In this document: piece after piece, positions 17,976 to 26,702 of the stretch | How the letters are laid out: the number at the start of each line of letters is the position of its first letter | How positions within the stretch are numbered: position 1 is the first letter of the stretch | Source of the DNA: Micromonospora sp. NBC_00421 | GTDB lineage: Bacteria > Actinomycetota > Actinomycetes > Mycobacteriales > Micromonosporaceae | DNA: 64,000 nt | Assembly (NCBI RefSeq): GCF_036017915.1 | Contig: NZ_CP107929.1 | Location: forward strand, 6,995,001-7,059,000 | Direction of reading: 5' to 3' | Position numbers and translations under genes: made by a program | The notes under the pieces: model-generated | The model's input: only the letters and a program-made list of their open reading frames with translations | What the model was told of the DNA's origin: nothing | Database searches by the model: none

Positions 17976-19025
17976 ATGTGGCGGGGTCTGATCGAGACGT
18001 ACCGGGACCGGCTGCCGGTCACCGACGCCACGCCCGTGGTCACCCTGCACGAGGGGAACACCCCGCTGCTTCCCGCGCCGGCGCTCTCCGCCCGGCTCGG
18101 CGCCGACGTCTACCTGAAGGTCGAGGGGGCCAACCCGACCGGCTCGTTCAAGGACCGGGGCATGACGGTCGCGGTCTCCAAGGCGGTCGAGGCCGGCGAC
18201 AAGGCGATCATCTGCGCCTCCACCGGCAACACCAGCGCCTCCGCCGCCGCGTACGCCGCGCGGGCCGGGATCACCTGCGCGGTGCTGGTGCCGCAGGGCA
18301 AGATCGCGCTGGGCAAGCTGGCCCAGGCGCTCGTGCACGGTGCGAAGCTCCTCCAGGTGCAGGGCAACTTCGACGACTGCCTTGCGCTGGCCTCGAAGCT
18401 CGCCCAGGACTTCCCGGTGGCCCTGGTCAACTCGGTCAACCCGGACCGGCTGCACGGCCAGAAGACGGCCGCCTTCGAGATCGTCGAGGCGCTCGGTGAC
18501 GCCCCCGACATCCACTGCCTGCCGGTCGGCAACGCCGGCAACATCTCCGCCTACTGGATGGGCTACTCGGAGGACCTGCGGGCCGGCAACGCCACCCGCG
18601 CCCCGAAGATGTACGGCTTCCAGGCCGCCGGGGCGGCCCCGATCGTCAGCGGTCAGGTGGTGCCGGAGCCGTCGACCATCGCCACCGCCATCCGGATCGG
18701 CAACCCGGCGAGCTGGACCAAGGCGCTCGACGCCCGGGACGCCTCGCAGGGGCTGATCGCCGCGGTGACCGACCGGGAGATCCTCGCGGCCTACCGGCTG
18801 CTCGCCCGGGAGGTGGGGGTCTTCGTCGAGCTGGGCAGCGCGGCCAGCGTGGCGGGCCTGCTCCAGCAGGGCGCGGCGGGTCAGGTCCCGGCCGGCGGCA
18901 CGGTGGTCTGCACGGTCACCGGCCACGGCCTGAAGGACCCGGAGTGGGCCATCTCCACCGCCCCCGCGCCGATCACCATCGCCAACGACGCGCTGACCGC
19001 CGCCCGCTCCCTCGACCTGGTGTGA
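17976..19025 (+). CDS. thrC: Threonine synthase
   Basis: A 349-residue PLP enzyme converting O-phosphohomoserine to threonine. The PLP-binding Lys lies in [11 protein letters not shown] (near residue 58), and [18 protein letters not shown] and the phosphate-loop-like [13 protein letters not shown] are present. The ATG at 17976, preceded by GAGGAG, is chosen over upstream in-frame codons because it gives the usual start [14 protein letters not shown]. It is 116 bases downstream of hom. thrB, normally next, is displaced by about 6.4 kb. Confidence 0.96.
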   Translation: MWRGLIETYRDRLPVTDATPVVTLHEGNTPLLPAPALSARLGADVYLKVEGANPTGSFKDRGMTVAVSKAVEAGDKAIICASTGNTSASAAAYAARAGITCAVLVPQGKIALGKLAQALVHGAKLLQVQGNFDDCLALASKLAQDFPVALVNSVNPDRLHGQKTAAFEIVEALGDAPDIHCLPVGNAGNISAYWMGYSEDLRAGNATRAPKMYGFQAAGAAPIVSGQVVPEPSTIATAIRIGNPASWTKALDARDASQGLIAAVTDREILAAYRLLAREVGVFVELGSAASVAGLLQQGAAGQVPAGGTVVCTVTGHGLKDPEWAISTAPAPITIANDALTAARSLDLV

Positions 19026-19146
19026 TCCCACCCTGCCCGCCCTGTCGACCCCGGCGGGGCGGGTGGCCACCCCGTGCGGGGCGGGGGAGACCGGGTCGGG
19101 CAGACTTTCCCATGCCTGTCCCCTCTCCCAGGAGTGAGCCACGCCG

Positions 19147-22100
19147 ATGTCGCTGCTCGCCAGATCCAGCCTCGCCAACCGGGGGCTCGTCGCCCTGATC
19201 GCGGTGGTGACCGCGGCGTTCGGGGCGTTCGCCGTCCCCTCGCTCAAGCAGCAGCTCCTGCCGTCGCTGGAGTTCCCCGGCGCGTTCGTCGTCGCGGTCT
19301 ATCCGGGTGCCTCGCCGGAGATCGTCGAGGCGCAGGTCACCGAGCCGATCGAGAACAGCCTGCAGAGCATCCCCGGGCTGGAGAAGGTCACCTCCACCTC
19401 GCGGGAGGGGTCGGCGACGATCGCTGTGGAGTTCGTCTTCGGCACCGACATCGACGACGTGGCCAACAAGATGCAGACCGCGCTGAGCCGGGTCGACGCG
19501 CAGCTGCCCGACGAGGTGGACCCGCAGGTCATCACCGGCAGCACCGACGACCTGCCGGCCGTGGTGCTGGCCGCCACCGGTGGCGGTGACGAGCAGGCGC
19601 TCGCCGACAAGCTGCGCGACACCGTCGTACCCGAGCTGGAGGGGATCGACGGCGTCCGCACGGTCGCCGTGACCGGCACCCGCGACCAGGTCGTGACGAT
19701 CGTGCCGAACCCGGCGAAGTTCGCCGCCGCGAAGCTGAGCCCGACCGCGATCGCCACCGCGCTGAAGACCAACGGCATCGCCGTCCCGGCCGGTGCGGTC
19801 GTGGACGGCAGCAGCGCGCTGCCGGTGCAGGTGGGGGCCCCGGTCACCACCCTCGACGAGCTGCGCGGCATCGCGCTCACCTCGACCGCGCCCAAGACCG
19901 CCCCGGTCCGGCTCGGCGATGTGGCGACAGTCGAGCAGCAGCTCGCCCCGGCCACCGCGCTCACCCGGACCAACGGCAGGGAGAGCATCGGGGTCCAGGT
20001 CACGGCCGCCCAGGACGGCAACGCCGTACGGATCTCGCACGACATCCGGGACCGGCTGGACGACCTGCGGTCCGCCTCCGGTGCCGAGCTGACCATCGTG
20101 TTCGACCAGGCCCCGTTCGTGGAGAAGTCGATCGAGAGCCTGACCACCGAGGGGCTGCTCGGCCTGCTGATGGCGGTCGTGGTGATCCTGGTCTTCCTGC
20201 TCTCCGTCCGGTCCACCCTGGTCACCGCGGTCTCCATCCCGCTGTCGGTGGTGGTGGCGCTGCTCGCCCTCTGGATCGGCGACTACTCGCTCAACCTGCT
20301 CACCCTGGGCGCGCTCACCATCGCGGTCGGGCGGGTGGTGGACGACTCGATCGTGGTCCTGGAGAACATCAAACGCCACCTGGAGTACGGCGAGCCGAAG
20401 CGGGAGGCGATAGTCACCGCCGTCCGCGAGGTGGCCGGGGCGGTCACCGCGTCGACCCTCACCACGGTCGCGGTGTTCGCGCCGATCGCCCTGGTGGGCG
20501 GCTTCGTGGGGCAGCTCTTCGCGCCGTTCGCGATCACCGTCACGGTGGCCCTGCTCGCCTCGCTGCTGGTGTCGCTGACGGTGATCCCGGTGCTGGCCTA
20601 CTGGTTCCTCAAGCCGCCGCGCGACGGGGCGGACGAGGCGGTCCGCCGGGCCGCCGAGGAGAAGGAACTGCGCAGCCCGTTGCAGCGGGCGTACCTGCCG
20701 GCGATCGGGTTCGCCACCCGGACCCGCCGGACCCGGTGGATCACCGTTGCGGTGGGCATCCTGCTGCTGTTCGGCACCTTCGGCCTGGCCCAGAAGCTGG
20801 AGACCAACTTCCTCGACGACTCCGGCCAGGACACCCTGAGCATCAGCCAGAAGCTGCCGGCCGGGTCGGGGCTGGCCGCCACCGACCAGGCGGCCCGCCT
20901 GGTGGAGGGGGTGCTGGGGCGTACCGACGGGGTCGAGACCTACCAGGTCAGCGCGGGCGGGAACGACCAGCCGTGGCTGGCCGGTGGCGGCAACAACACC
21001 GCCCGCTGGTCGGTGGCGCTCGGCGGCGATACCGACGCCAAGGAGATGAAGCAGGTCCTCCGCCGGGAGTTCGACGGGCTCGGCTCCGCGGCGGGCGAGC
21101 TGAGCTTCGACAGCGGGCAGGGGGGCGCCTCGGGCAACCAGCTGGAGGTGGTCGTCCAGGCCGCCGACACCGACACCCTGAACCGGGCGGCCGACCAGGT
21201 CCGGGCCGCGATGGCGGGCACCCCCGGGGTCGAGGACGTCGCCACCAGCCTGGCCGACCGGGTGCCCCGGGTCGACGTCACCGTCGACCGGTTGGCCGCC
21301 GCCCGGGTGGGGCTCAGCGAGGCCGCGGTCGGGCAGTTGGTGTCGCAGGCGTACCGGGGCAGCCCGCTGGGCCGGGTGACCCTCGACGGTGGTCAGCAGG
21401 ACGTCGTGCTGCGGACCACTGCCGTCCCGCCGCTGACCGAGGAGCAGTTGCGGGCGCTGCCGGTGGGCCCGGTCAAGCTCGACGACATCGCCGACGTCAC
21501 CCGGGGTGAGGGACCGCAGCAGGTGACCCGGATCGACGGTGAGCGCAGCGTGTCGGTGACCGGTACGGCCACCGGCTCGAACCTCGGCGCGACCACCACC
21601 GAGCTCAAGAAGCGGCTGGACGACCTGGACGTGCCGGGGGCGACGATCGCCGTCGGCGGGGCGAGCGCCCAGCAGGAGGACGCCTTCGGTGACCTGGGCC
21701 TGGCTGTGCTGGCCGCGATCGCGATCGTCTTCCTGATCATGGTGGCGACGTTCCGGAGCATCACCCAGGCGCTGATCCTGCTGATCTCGATCCCGTTCGC
21801 GGCGACCGGCGCGATCGGTCTGCTGCTGGTCACCGGGACCCCGTTGGGCGTGCCGGCGCTGATCGGCGTGCTCATGCTGGTCGGCATCGTGGTGACCAAC
21901 GCGATCGTGCTGTTGGACCTGGTCAACCAGTACCGGGCGCAGGGGATGGGCATCACCGAGGCGGTGGTCGAGGGCGGTCGGCGACGGCTGCGGCCGATCC
22001 TGATGACCGCTGTGGCCACCATCTTCGCGCTGCTACCGATGGCCCTCGGGCTGACCGGGGAGGGTGGCTTCATCTCCCAGCCGCTCGCGGTGGTGGTGAT

Positions 22101-22419
22101 CGGTGGCCTGCTCAGCTCCACCCTGCTCACCCTGGTCCTGGTGCCGACCCTCTACACGATGGTGGAGCGCACCAAGGAGTCGCTTCGTGAGCGGCGGGCC
22201 GGCCGGCGGGGCAGCCCCACCGACGGCGACGAGCCGACCGGGAAGCCCGCCGACCGGGACGCCGAGGTGTCGGCCCCGGTGGGTGCCCCGGCCGCCGAGG
22301 CGTCGGCCGAGACGCCGGCCCGGCCGACGCCGTCGGCCGCGCTGGTGGACGGCACCGACCAGTTCGAGGTGCTGCGGCTGCCGAAGAGCCGCCGGTCACC
22401 GCTGCCGCCTGCCGAATAG
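19147..22419 (+). CDS. RND-superfamily efflux permease (AcrB/SwrC type)
   Basis: A 1090-residue transporter of the HAE1/AcrB layout: first helix at residues about 12-30, large porter loop, central helix block, a duplicated second half and a 70-residue Pro/Ala-rich cytoplasmic tail. GRVVDDSIVVLENI in the fourth-helix region carries the adjacent Asp residues of the proton relay. In Gram-positive bacteria, homologues such as SwrC/YerP export lipopeptides and other amphiphiles without a periplasmic partner. No membrane-fusion or outer-membrane component is adjacent. It appears monocistronic, ending at a strong hairpin, and sits inside the thr cluster. Confidence 0.92.
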   Translation: MSLLARSSLANRGLVALIAVVTAAFGAFAVPSLKQQLLPSLEFPGAFVVAVYPGASPEIVEAQVTEPIENSLQSIPGLEKVTSTSREGSATIAVEFVFGTDIDDVANKMQTALSRVDAQLPDEVDPQVITGSTDDLPAVVLAATGGGDEQALADKLRDTVVPELEGIDGVRTVAVTGTRDQVVTIVPNPAKFAAAKLSPTAIATALKTNGIAVPAGAVVDGSSALPVQVGAPVTTLDELRGIALTSTAPKTAPVRLGDVATVEQQLAPATALTRTNGRESIGVQVTAAQDGNAVRISHDIRDRLDDLRSASGAELTIVFDQAPFVEKSIESLTTEGLLGLLMAVVVILVFLLSVRSTLVTAVSIPLSVVVALLALWIGDYSLNLLTLGALTIAVGRVVDDSIVVLENIKRHLEYGEPKREAIVTAVREVAGAVTASTLTTVAVFAPIALVGGFVGQLFAPFAITVTVALLASLLVSLTVIPVLAYWFLKPPRDGADEAVRRAAEEKELRSPLQRAYLPAIGFATRTRRTRWITVAVGILLLFGTFGLAQKLETNFLDDSGQDTLSISQKLPAGSGLAATDQAARLVEGVLGRTDGVETYQVSAGGNDQPWLAGGGNNTARWSVALGGDTDAKEMKQVLRREFDGLGSAAGELSFDSGQGGASGNQLEVVVQAADTDTLNRAADQVRAAMAGTPGVEDVATSLADRVPRVDVTVDRLAAARVGLSEAAVGQLVSQAYRGSPLGRVTLDGGQQDVVLRTTAVPPLTEEQLRALPVGPVKLDDIADVTRGEGPQQVTRIDGERSVSVTGTATGSNLGATTTELKKRLDDLDVPGATIAVGGASAQQEDAFGDLGLAVLAAIAIVFLIMVATFRSITQALILLISIPFAATGAIGLLLVTGTPLGVPALIGVLMLVGIVVTNAIVLLDLVNQYRAQGMGITEAVVEGGRRRLRPILMTAVATIFALLPMALGLTGEGGFISQPLAVVVIGGLLSSTLLTLVLVPTLYTMVERTKESLRERRAGRRGSPTDGDEPTGKPADRDAEVSAPVGAPAAEASAETPARPTPSAALVDGTDQFEVLRLPKSRRSPLPPAE

Positions 22420-22455
22420 CGCCTCGGGTCGCCTTCGGCGCGACAGTCGCGTCAC

Positions 22456-22495
22456 GACGCGCCCCCGGTCCGGGGTCACCGGCCGGGGGCGCGTC
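22456..22495 (+). terminator. Terminator after the RND permease
   Basis: A 13-bp perfect stem (22456-22468 with 22483-22495), a 14-base loop, then tctt. Confidence 0.75.
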
Positions 22496-22526
22496 CTCTT
22501 CGGTCCCGGGGGCGCCGGCCCGGCGC

Positions 22527-22598
22527 GCGTCGGGCCGGGCCGGTGACATCGCGTCGGGCCGGGCCGGTGACATCGCGTCGGGCCGGGCCCGGGACATC
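22527..22598. repeat. 24-bp tandem repeat, three copies
   Basis: Units at 22527-22550 and 22551-22574 are identical; the third (22575-22598) differs at three positions near its end. It lies upstream of the polysaccharide deacetylase gene, in DNA with no convincing ORF. Confidence 0.85.
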
Positions 22599-22663
22599 GG
22601 GCCGGCCGACGGGTACGGTCACCCTGTGTTCATCTACTTTCGGTCATCGTCGATCCACCCTGG

Positions 22664-23512
22664 GTGATGGCGCGGAGCGGGCCGGAGACGGCCGACCCGG
22701 GCGGCGGGCGGTGGGGCCGACGGCGGCTGCTGGGCGGCGGGGCGCTGCTGGTCGGGGGCGTCACGTTGGGCGCCGCCGGGATGTCGCAGGGGACGTGGCT
22801 CGCCGACCGGCACCTGCCGCTCTCCGCCGGCCCGGCCAGCGCCACGGTCGGCAACCGGCGACAGGACGTCGGCTCGGGTGGGCTCCAGGTGGTGTGGCAC
22901 GTGCCGACCACCGAGCGACTGGTCGCGCTGACCTTCGACGACGGCCCGCTGCCCCGGTGGACGCCGACCGTACTGGACATCCTGGACCGGCACGCGGTGC
23001 CGGCGACATTCTTCCTGGTCGGCACACGGGTGCGTCGGCACGCCGACCTGATCCGGGGCCGGTTGACCCGGCACGAGGTGGGCAACCACAGCTGGCGGCA
23101 CCGGGATCTGGCACGGCTGTCCGCCCCCGCCGTACACGACGACCTGCGCCGGTCGCACGAGGCCATCACCGAGGTCGCCGGGGTGCCGCCCCGGCTGGTC
23201 CGGCCCCCGTACGGGCACCTGGGCGGCGGGGTGCTGCACGCCGCCGTACGTCTCGACTACCGCGTCGTGCTCTGGTCGCTGCAGATGGTGGAGGGCGAGT
23301 TCCCGGACGACCCGGCCGGACACGCCCGGCGGATCGTGGCCGACGTCGTGCCCGGCACCATCCTGCTCGCCCACGACGCGGGGTCGGAGAACCGGCAGGT
23401 GGCGCTGCGCGGGCTGGACGCGATGATCAGCGGTCTGCGGGCCCGTGGCTACACCTTCGTCACGGTCTCCCGGCTGCTGAGCCGAACGGCAGTGCCGCGA
23501 GCCGGCGGGTAG
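22664..23512 (+). CDS. Polysaccharide deacetylase (NodB domain), exported
   Basis: A 282-residue protein with a twin-arginine-like start (GRRRLLGGGALLVGG, residues about 18-32), suggesting Tat export or lipid-side anchoring, followed by a NodB domain. LTFDDGPLPRWTP (motif 1, catalytic base and metal Asp) is near residue 89, NHSWRHRDLARL (motif 2, metal His pair) near 145, RPPYG (motif 3) near 180 and LLAHDAG near 235. Such enzymes remove acetyl groups from peptidoglycan or other wall glycans. GTG 22664 or ATG 22667 may start it. The MFS gene begins 11 bases after its stop. Confidence 0.88.
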   Translation: MMARSGPETADPGGGRWGRRRLLGGGALLVGGVTLGAAGMSQGTWLADRHLPLSAGPASATVGNRRQDVGSGGLQVVWHVPTTERLVALTFDDGPLPRWTPTVLDILDRHAVPATFFLVGTRVRRHADLIRGRLTRHEVGNHSWRHRDLARLSAPAVHDDLRRSHEAITEVAGVPPRLVRPPYGHLGGGVLHAAVRLDYRVVLWSLQMVEGEFPDDPAGHARRIVADVVPGTILLAHDAGSENRQVALRGLDAMISGLRARGYTFVTVSRLLSRTAVPRAGG

Positions 23513-23515
23513 GGT
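23510..23515 (+). promoter_or_regulatory. Possible leaderless -10 for the MFS gene
   Basis: TAGGGT overlaps the stop codon of the deacetylase gene and ends 8 bases before the MFS GTG. Confidence 0.35.
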
Positions 23516-23523
23516 CCGGGTAC

Positions 23524-24768
23524 GTGTCCTCTCCGCTCTCGGTCCTGGTCCGCAACCGGGACTTCCGCAACCTCTTCCTGGCCGAGCTGGTGGTCTTCGG
23601 TGCCGACTGGTTCGTCATGGTGCCGCTGCTGGTGCTGCTGCCGCAGTTGACAGGCAGTGGCGTCTGGGGTGCCCTGGTGCTGGCCCTGGACACCGGGGTG
23701 CTGGCGCTGCTGCTGCCGTACACCGGGACCATCGCCGACCGGTTCGACCGCCGGAAGGTCATGATGGCCGCGAACGGCGTGACGCTGCTCGGTGTGCTGC
23801 TGCTGCTCGGCGTCCGCGACGCCGGCACGGCCTGGCTGGCCATGGCGGCGATCACGCTGGTGGCGGTCGGCAAGGCGTTCTACTCGCCGTCGGCGCAGGC
23901 CGCCCTGCCCAATGTGCTCGACCCGGCCGACCTGGCCGCGGGCAACGCCGTGGCCGGGTCCGCCTGGGGGACGATGACCGTGGTCGGCGCGTCCCTCGGT
24001 GGGGTGTTGAGCGCGGCGGTCGGGCCGTACGCCTGCTTCTGGGTGGGTGCGGTCGGCCTGGTGCTGGCGGCGGGCCTGGCAGCGCTGATCCGCCGGCCGT
24101 TGCAGGCGGCCCGGGAGCCCGACCGGTCGACGCCGCGCACCTGGACGGCGATCCGCGAGGCGTTGGGCCACATCCGGCACCGGCCCCGGGTGCTGGCGCT
24201 GGTCACGGTGAAGTCGGCGGTGGGGCTGGGCAACGGAGTGTTGACCGTCTTCCCCTTGCTGGCCGCCCTCTACGGGGTGGGGCCGGTCGGCACCGGTCTG
24301 CTCTTCGCGGCGCGCGGGGCGGGGGCGCTGGTCGGGCCGATCCTGATGAGCCGGGTGTTGACCAACCGGGCCTGGCTGCTGCCCGGCCTGGCCCTGTCGA
24401 TGTCCCTGTACGGGCTGGCCTACCTGGGCGCGGCGGTGACACCCTGGTTCCCGCTGGTGGTGGTGCTGGTCTTCGTGGCCCACTTCGGTGGCGGCAGCAA
24501 CTGGGTGCTGTCGAACTTCGCCCTCCAGGGTGAGGTGCCCGACCGGCTGCGGGGCCGGGTGTTCGCCACCGACATGATGCTTGCCACCCTGGCGATCTCG
24601 GTCAGCCAGCTGGTGGTCGCCGGCGTGGTCGACCGGGTGGACGAGCGGGTGGTGCTCGCCGGCTGCGGCCTGGTCACCCTGGTGTACGCGGTCGGCTGGC
24701 GGATCGCCACCCGCCGGCTCTCGCTCACCGGCCCGGCCGCCGACCCGGACCCGCTGCCCGCTCGCTGA
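23524..24768 (+). CDS. MFS transporter, EntS/macrolide-efflux-like
   Basis: A 414-residue protein with about 12 membrane helices. GTIADRFDRRKVMM in the loop between helices 2 and 3 is the MFS signature, and the NVLDPADLAAGNAVAGSAWG segment resembles MFS_3-type exporters (EntS and MefA relatives). The substrate is unknown. The GTG at 23524 puts the first helix at the proper distance. The open frame extends far upstream, but only as low-complexity sequence. It may be read through from the deacetylase gene or from its own promoter. Confidence 0.85.
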   Translation: MSSPLSVLVRNRDFRNLFLAELVVFGADWFVMVPLLVLLPQLTGSGVWGALVLALDTGVLALLLPYTGTIADRFDRRKVMMAANGVTLLGVLLLLGVRDAGTAWLAMAAITLVAVGKAFYSPSAQAALPNVLDPADLAAGNAVAGSAWGTMTVVGASLGGVLSAAVGPYACFWVGAVGLVLAAGLAALIRRPLQAAREPDRSTPRTWTAIREALGHIRHRPRVLALVTVKSAVGLGNGVLTVFPLLAALYGVGPVGTGLLFAARGAGALVGPILMSRVLTNRAWLLPGLALSMSLYGLAYLGAAVTPWFPLVVVLVFVAHFGGGSNWVLSNFALQGEVPDRLRGRVFATDMMLATLAISVSQLVVAGVVDRVDERVVLAGCGLVTLVYAVGWRIATRRLSLTGPAADPDPLPAR

Positions 24769-24783
24769 ACCGCCGGACGCTGC

Positions 24784-25353
24784 TCAGTCGGGGCGGTCGA
24801 CCTGCGGCGGGACGGTCGGCGGACTGTCGCTCCCGCCCCGGGCAGCGGCGGCCTGGCCCGGCACCGTCGGACCTGGGGCAGGGTGGCCGACGGCAGGGTG
24901 GCTGGTGGCCGGATGGCCGGCGGCGAATCCGGGTGGTGGGCCACCGGCGGCGGCGCCGGTGGGTGTCCCGCCAGCCGGGGGCGTCCAGGTGCCCCACGGA
25001 TGGCCGGGCGTGGGGGACGCGGCGCGGCCGACGAACACGGCGGCGACGACGAGGCCCAGGCCGACGGGGTAGCCGAGCCAGCCGACCACGCTGACGGTGA
25101 GGTTCCACAGCTCGAACTGCCGCATCCCGCCGGGGAGCGAGCGCGACCGGATCAGCTCCGGCAGGGCTGCCACCCAGGCGGTGCTGAGCAGTTCCAGCAA
25201 CAGCAGTAGGGCGGCCCCGGCGAGCAGCAACGACCGGGCCCGACCGGGCAGCCGGCGGCGGGCGGTGGCGGCGACCACCAGGACGGCGAGCAGCGTCAGC
25301 AGCACGGGCAGGTGGCCCAGCAGCTGCACGAGTCGGTAACCGAACATCTCCAT
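24784..25353 (-). CDS. Membrane protein with Pro/Gly-rich tail, function unknown
   Basis: A 189-residue protein with four predicted helices in the first 115 residues and a cytoplasmic Pro/Gly/Ala-rich tail of about 75 residues (PPPGFAAGHPATSHPAV region) of low complexity. I do not recognise a family. The ATG is supported by GGGAGG 6 bases upstream. It is convergent with the MFS gene and divergent from thrB. Confidence 0.65.
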   Translation of the reverse strand: MEMFGYRLVQLLGHLPVLLTLLAVLVVAATARRRLPGRARSLLLAGAALLLLLELLSTAWVAALPELIRSRSLPGGMRQFELWNLTVSVVGWLGYPVGLGLVVAAVFVGRAASPTPGHPWGTWTPPAGGTPTGAAAGGPPPGFAAGHPATSHPAVGHPAPGPTVPGQAAAARGGSDSPPTVPPQVDRPD

Positions 25354-25449
25354 GTGGCCTCCCGGCCGGCGGTGGGGTCGGCGTCAGGCTAACCGAGGTG
25401 ATCCAGTCCCACCGTCCGGGCGAGCAGGCGCGACGTCGGTCCCGGGCCC

Positions 25450-25455
25450 TAGCAT
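25450..25455 (+). promoter_or_regulatory. Leaderless -10 element for thrB
   Basis: TAGCAT ends 6 bases before the thrB GTG, with no Shine-Dalgarno. It explains how thrB is expressed after separation from hom-thrC. Confidence 0.65.
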
Positions 25456-25461
25456 GAGCCG

Positions 25462-26406
25462 GTGCCGACGACTTTCGCCTCCGGGCCGGTGCGGGTGCGG
25501 GTGCCCGCGACCAGTGCCAACCTGGGCCCCGGGTTCGACGCCTTCGGGCTGGCCCTCGCCCTGCACGACGACGTGGCCGCCGAGGTGACCCCGGCCGGTG
25601 TCCGGGTGGCGGTGACCGGCGAGGGCGCCGGCGAGCTGCCGCCGGACGACCGGCACCTGGTGGTGGTCGCCATGCGGGCCGCCTTCGACCAGCTCGGTGG
25701 GCAGCCGCCGGGGCTGGCGCTGGAATGCGTCAACCGGATTCCGCAGGCCCGTGGCCTGGGCTCCTCCTCGGCGGCGATCGTGGCCGGGGTGCTGCTGGCC
25801 CGCGCGCTGGTCACCGACGGCGGGCAGCGGCTCGACGACGACGCGGTGCTGCGGCTGGCCGCCGAGATCGAGGGCCATCCGGACAATGTCGCCCCCTGCC
25901 TGCTCGGCGGGTTCACCATCGCCTGGACCGAGCCGACCGGCGGCCGGGCGGTCTCGCTGCCGGTCGCCGCCGGGGTACGGCCCACTGTCTTCGTGCCGGC
26001 CGAGCGGGGGTTGACGGCCACCGCGCGGGCGGCGCTGCCGGCGACCGTGCCGCACGCGGACGCGGCCCTGAACGCGGGCCGGTCGGCGTTGCTGGTGCAC
26101 GCGTTGACCGCCGAGCCTGCGTTGCTCCTGCCGGCCACCGTCGACCGGCTGCACCAGAATTACCGTGCGGCGGGAATGCCGGAGACTGCGGCCCTGGTCA
26201 GCGAGCTGCGTGCGGCCGGTGTGGCCGCTGTGGTCAGTGGGGCTGGCCCGACGGTGCTGGCGTTCGACGGGCCGCCCGACGGGTTAGTGCCGGGAACAGA
26301 ATGGGAAGTCTGGCGGTTGCCGGTAGAGGTGCGCGGAGCGACGGTCGTACGGGGTAGACTGGGACACGCCGAGCGGGACCCTGTTGCCGCAGGTCGGAAG
26401 AGTTGA
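25462..26406 (+). CDS. thrB: Homoserine kinase
   Basis: A 314-residue GHMP kinase phosphorylating homoserine for threonine synthase. Evidence: VPATSANLGPGFDAFG at residues about 13-28 (substrate side), the ATP loop IPQARGLGSSSAAIVAG near 93-109, EGHPDNVAPCLLGG near 138-151, and a C-terminal AVVSGAGPTVLAF motif. Length is normal. The last 25 codons look divergent. It appears leaderless and separate from hom and thrC. rho follows after a 296-base leader. Confidence 0.95.
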   Translation: MPTTFASGPVRVRVPATSANLGPGFDAFGLALALHDDVAAEVTPAGVRVAVTGEGAGELPPDDRHLVVVAMRAAFDQLGGQPPGLALECVNRIPQARGLGSSSAAIVAGVLLARALVTDGGQRLDDDAVLRLAAEIEGHPDNVAPCLLGGFTIAWTEPTGGRAVSLPVAAGVRPTVFVPAERGLTATARAALPATVPHADAALNAGRSALLVHALTAEPALLLPATVDRLHQNYRAAGMPETAALVSELRAAGVAAVVSGAGPTVLAFDGPPDGLVPGTEWEVWRLPVEVRGATVVRGRLGHAERDPVAAGRKS

Positions 26407-26528
26407 TTACGCTCTAGACTCAGCACAGCCGCGAAAGCACGCGATCTCTCTGCGGGTCGGCGCACCCCGAAGCTCTCGGCGGTCAGCCCGTCACCCCTGC
26501 CAAAGGCCCACGCCGCACCGCAGTTTCC

Positions 26529-26573
26529 GCAGGTCGCCGCAGACGGCGAGACCTGCTCACCGACGTTGGTGAG
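26529..26573 (+). promoter_or_regulatory. Two tandem hairpins in the rho leader
   Basis: 26529-26556 pairs GCAGGTC-GCCG with CGGC-(GA)-GACCTGC around a CAGA loop. 26556-26573 pairs CTCACC with GGTGAG. They lie 130 bases before the rho start in the 296-base leader, which has no convincing ORF. rho genes are commonly autoregulated through their leaders, so attenuation is possible. Confidence 0.4.
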
Positions 26574-26702
26574 TTGGGAAACCGCCCGGCTGCTGTGCCA
26601 CAGACTCCCGCGACGCGTCATGCGAGGCGGGTGCACCGAGGCCGCCCGGCCACCTTGCTTGTCGATCCCGGGCAGTCCCGGCCTATCGAGGGAAGGAATC
26701 CA

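Noticed and set aside
22127..22597. 156-codon minus-strand frame containing 8-residue repeats across the 24-bp tandem repeat.
   Set aside because: It runs antisense into the RND permease gene and is low-complexity Pro/Arg/Ala, so the protein repeat simply reflects the DNA repeat.
26415..26420. TAGACT after thrB as a rho promoter -10.
   Set aside because: The nearest TTGCCG lies 25 bases upstream, too far for a normal spacer, and no start codon follows closely. Left unassigned.
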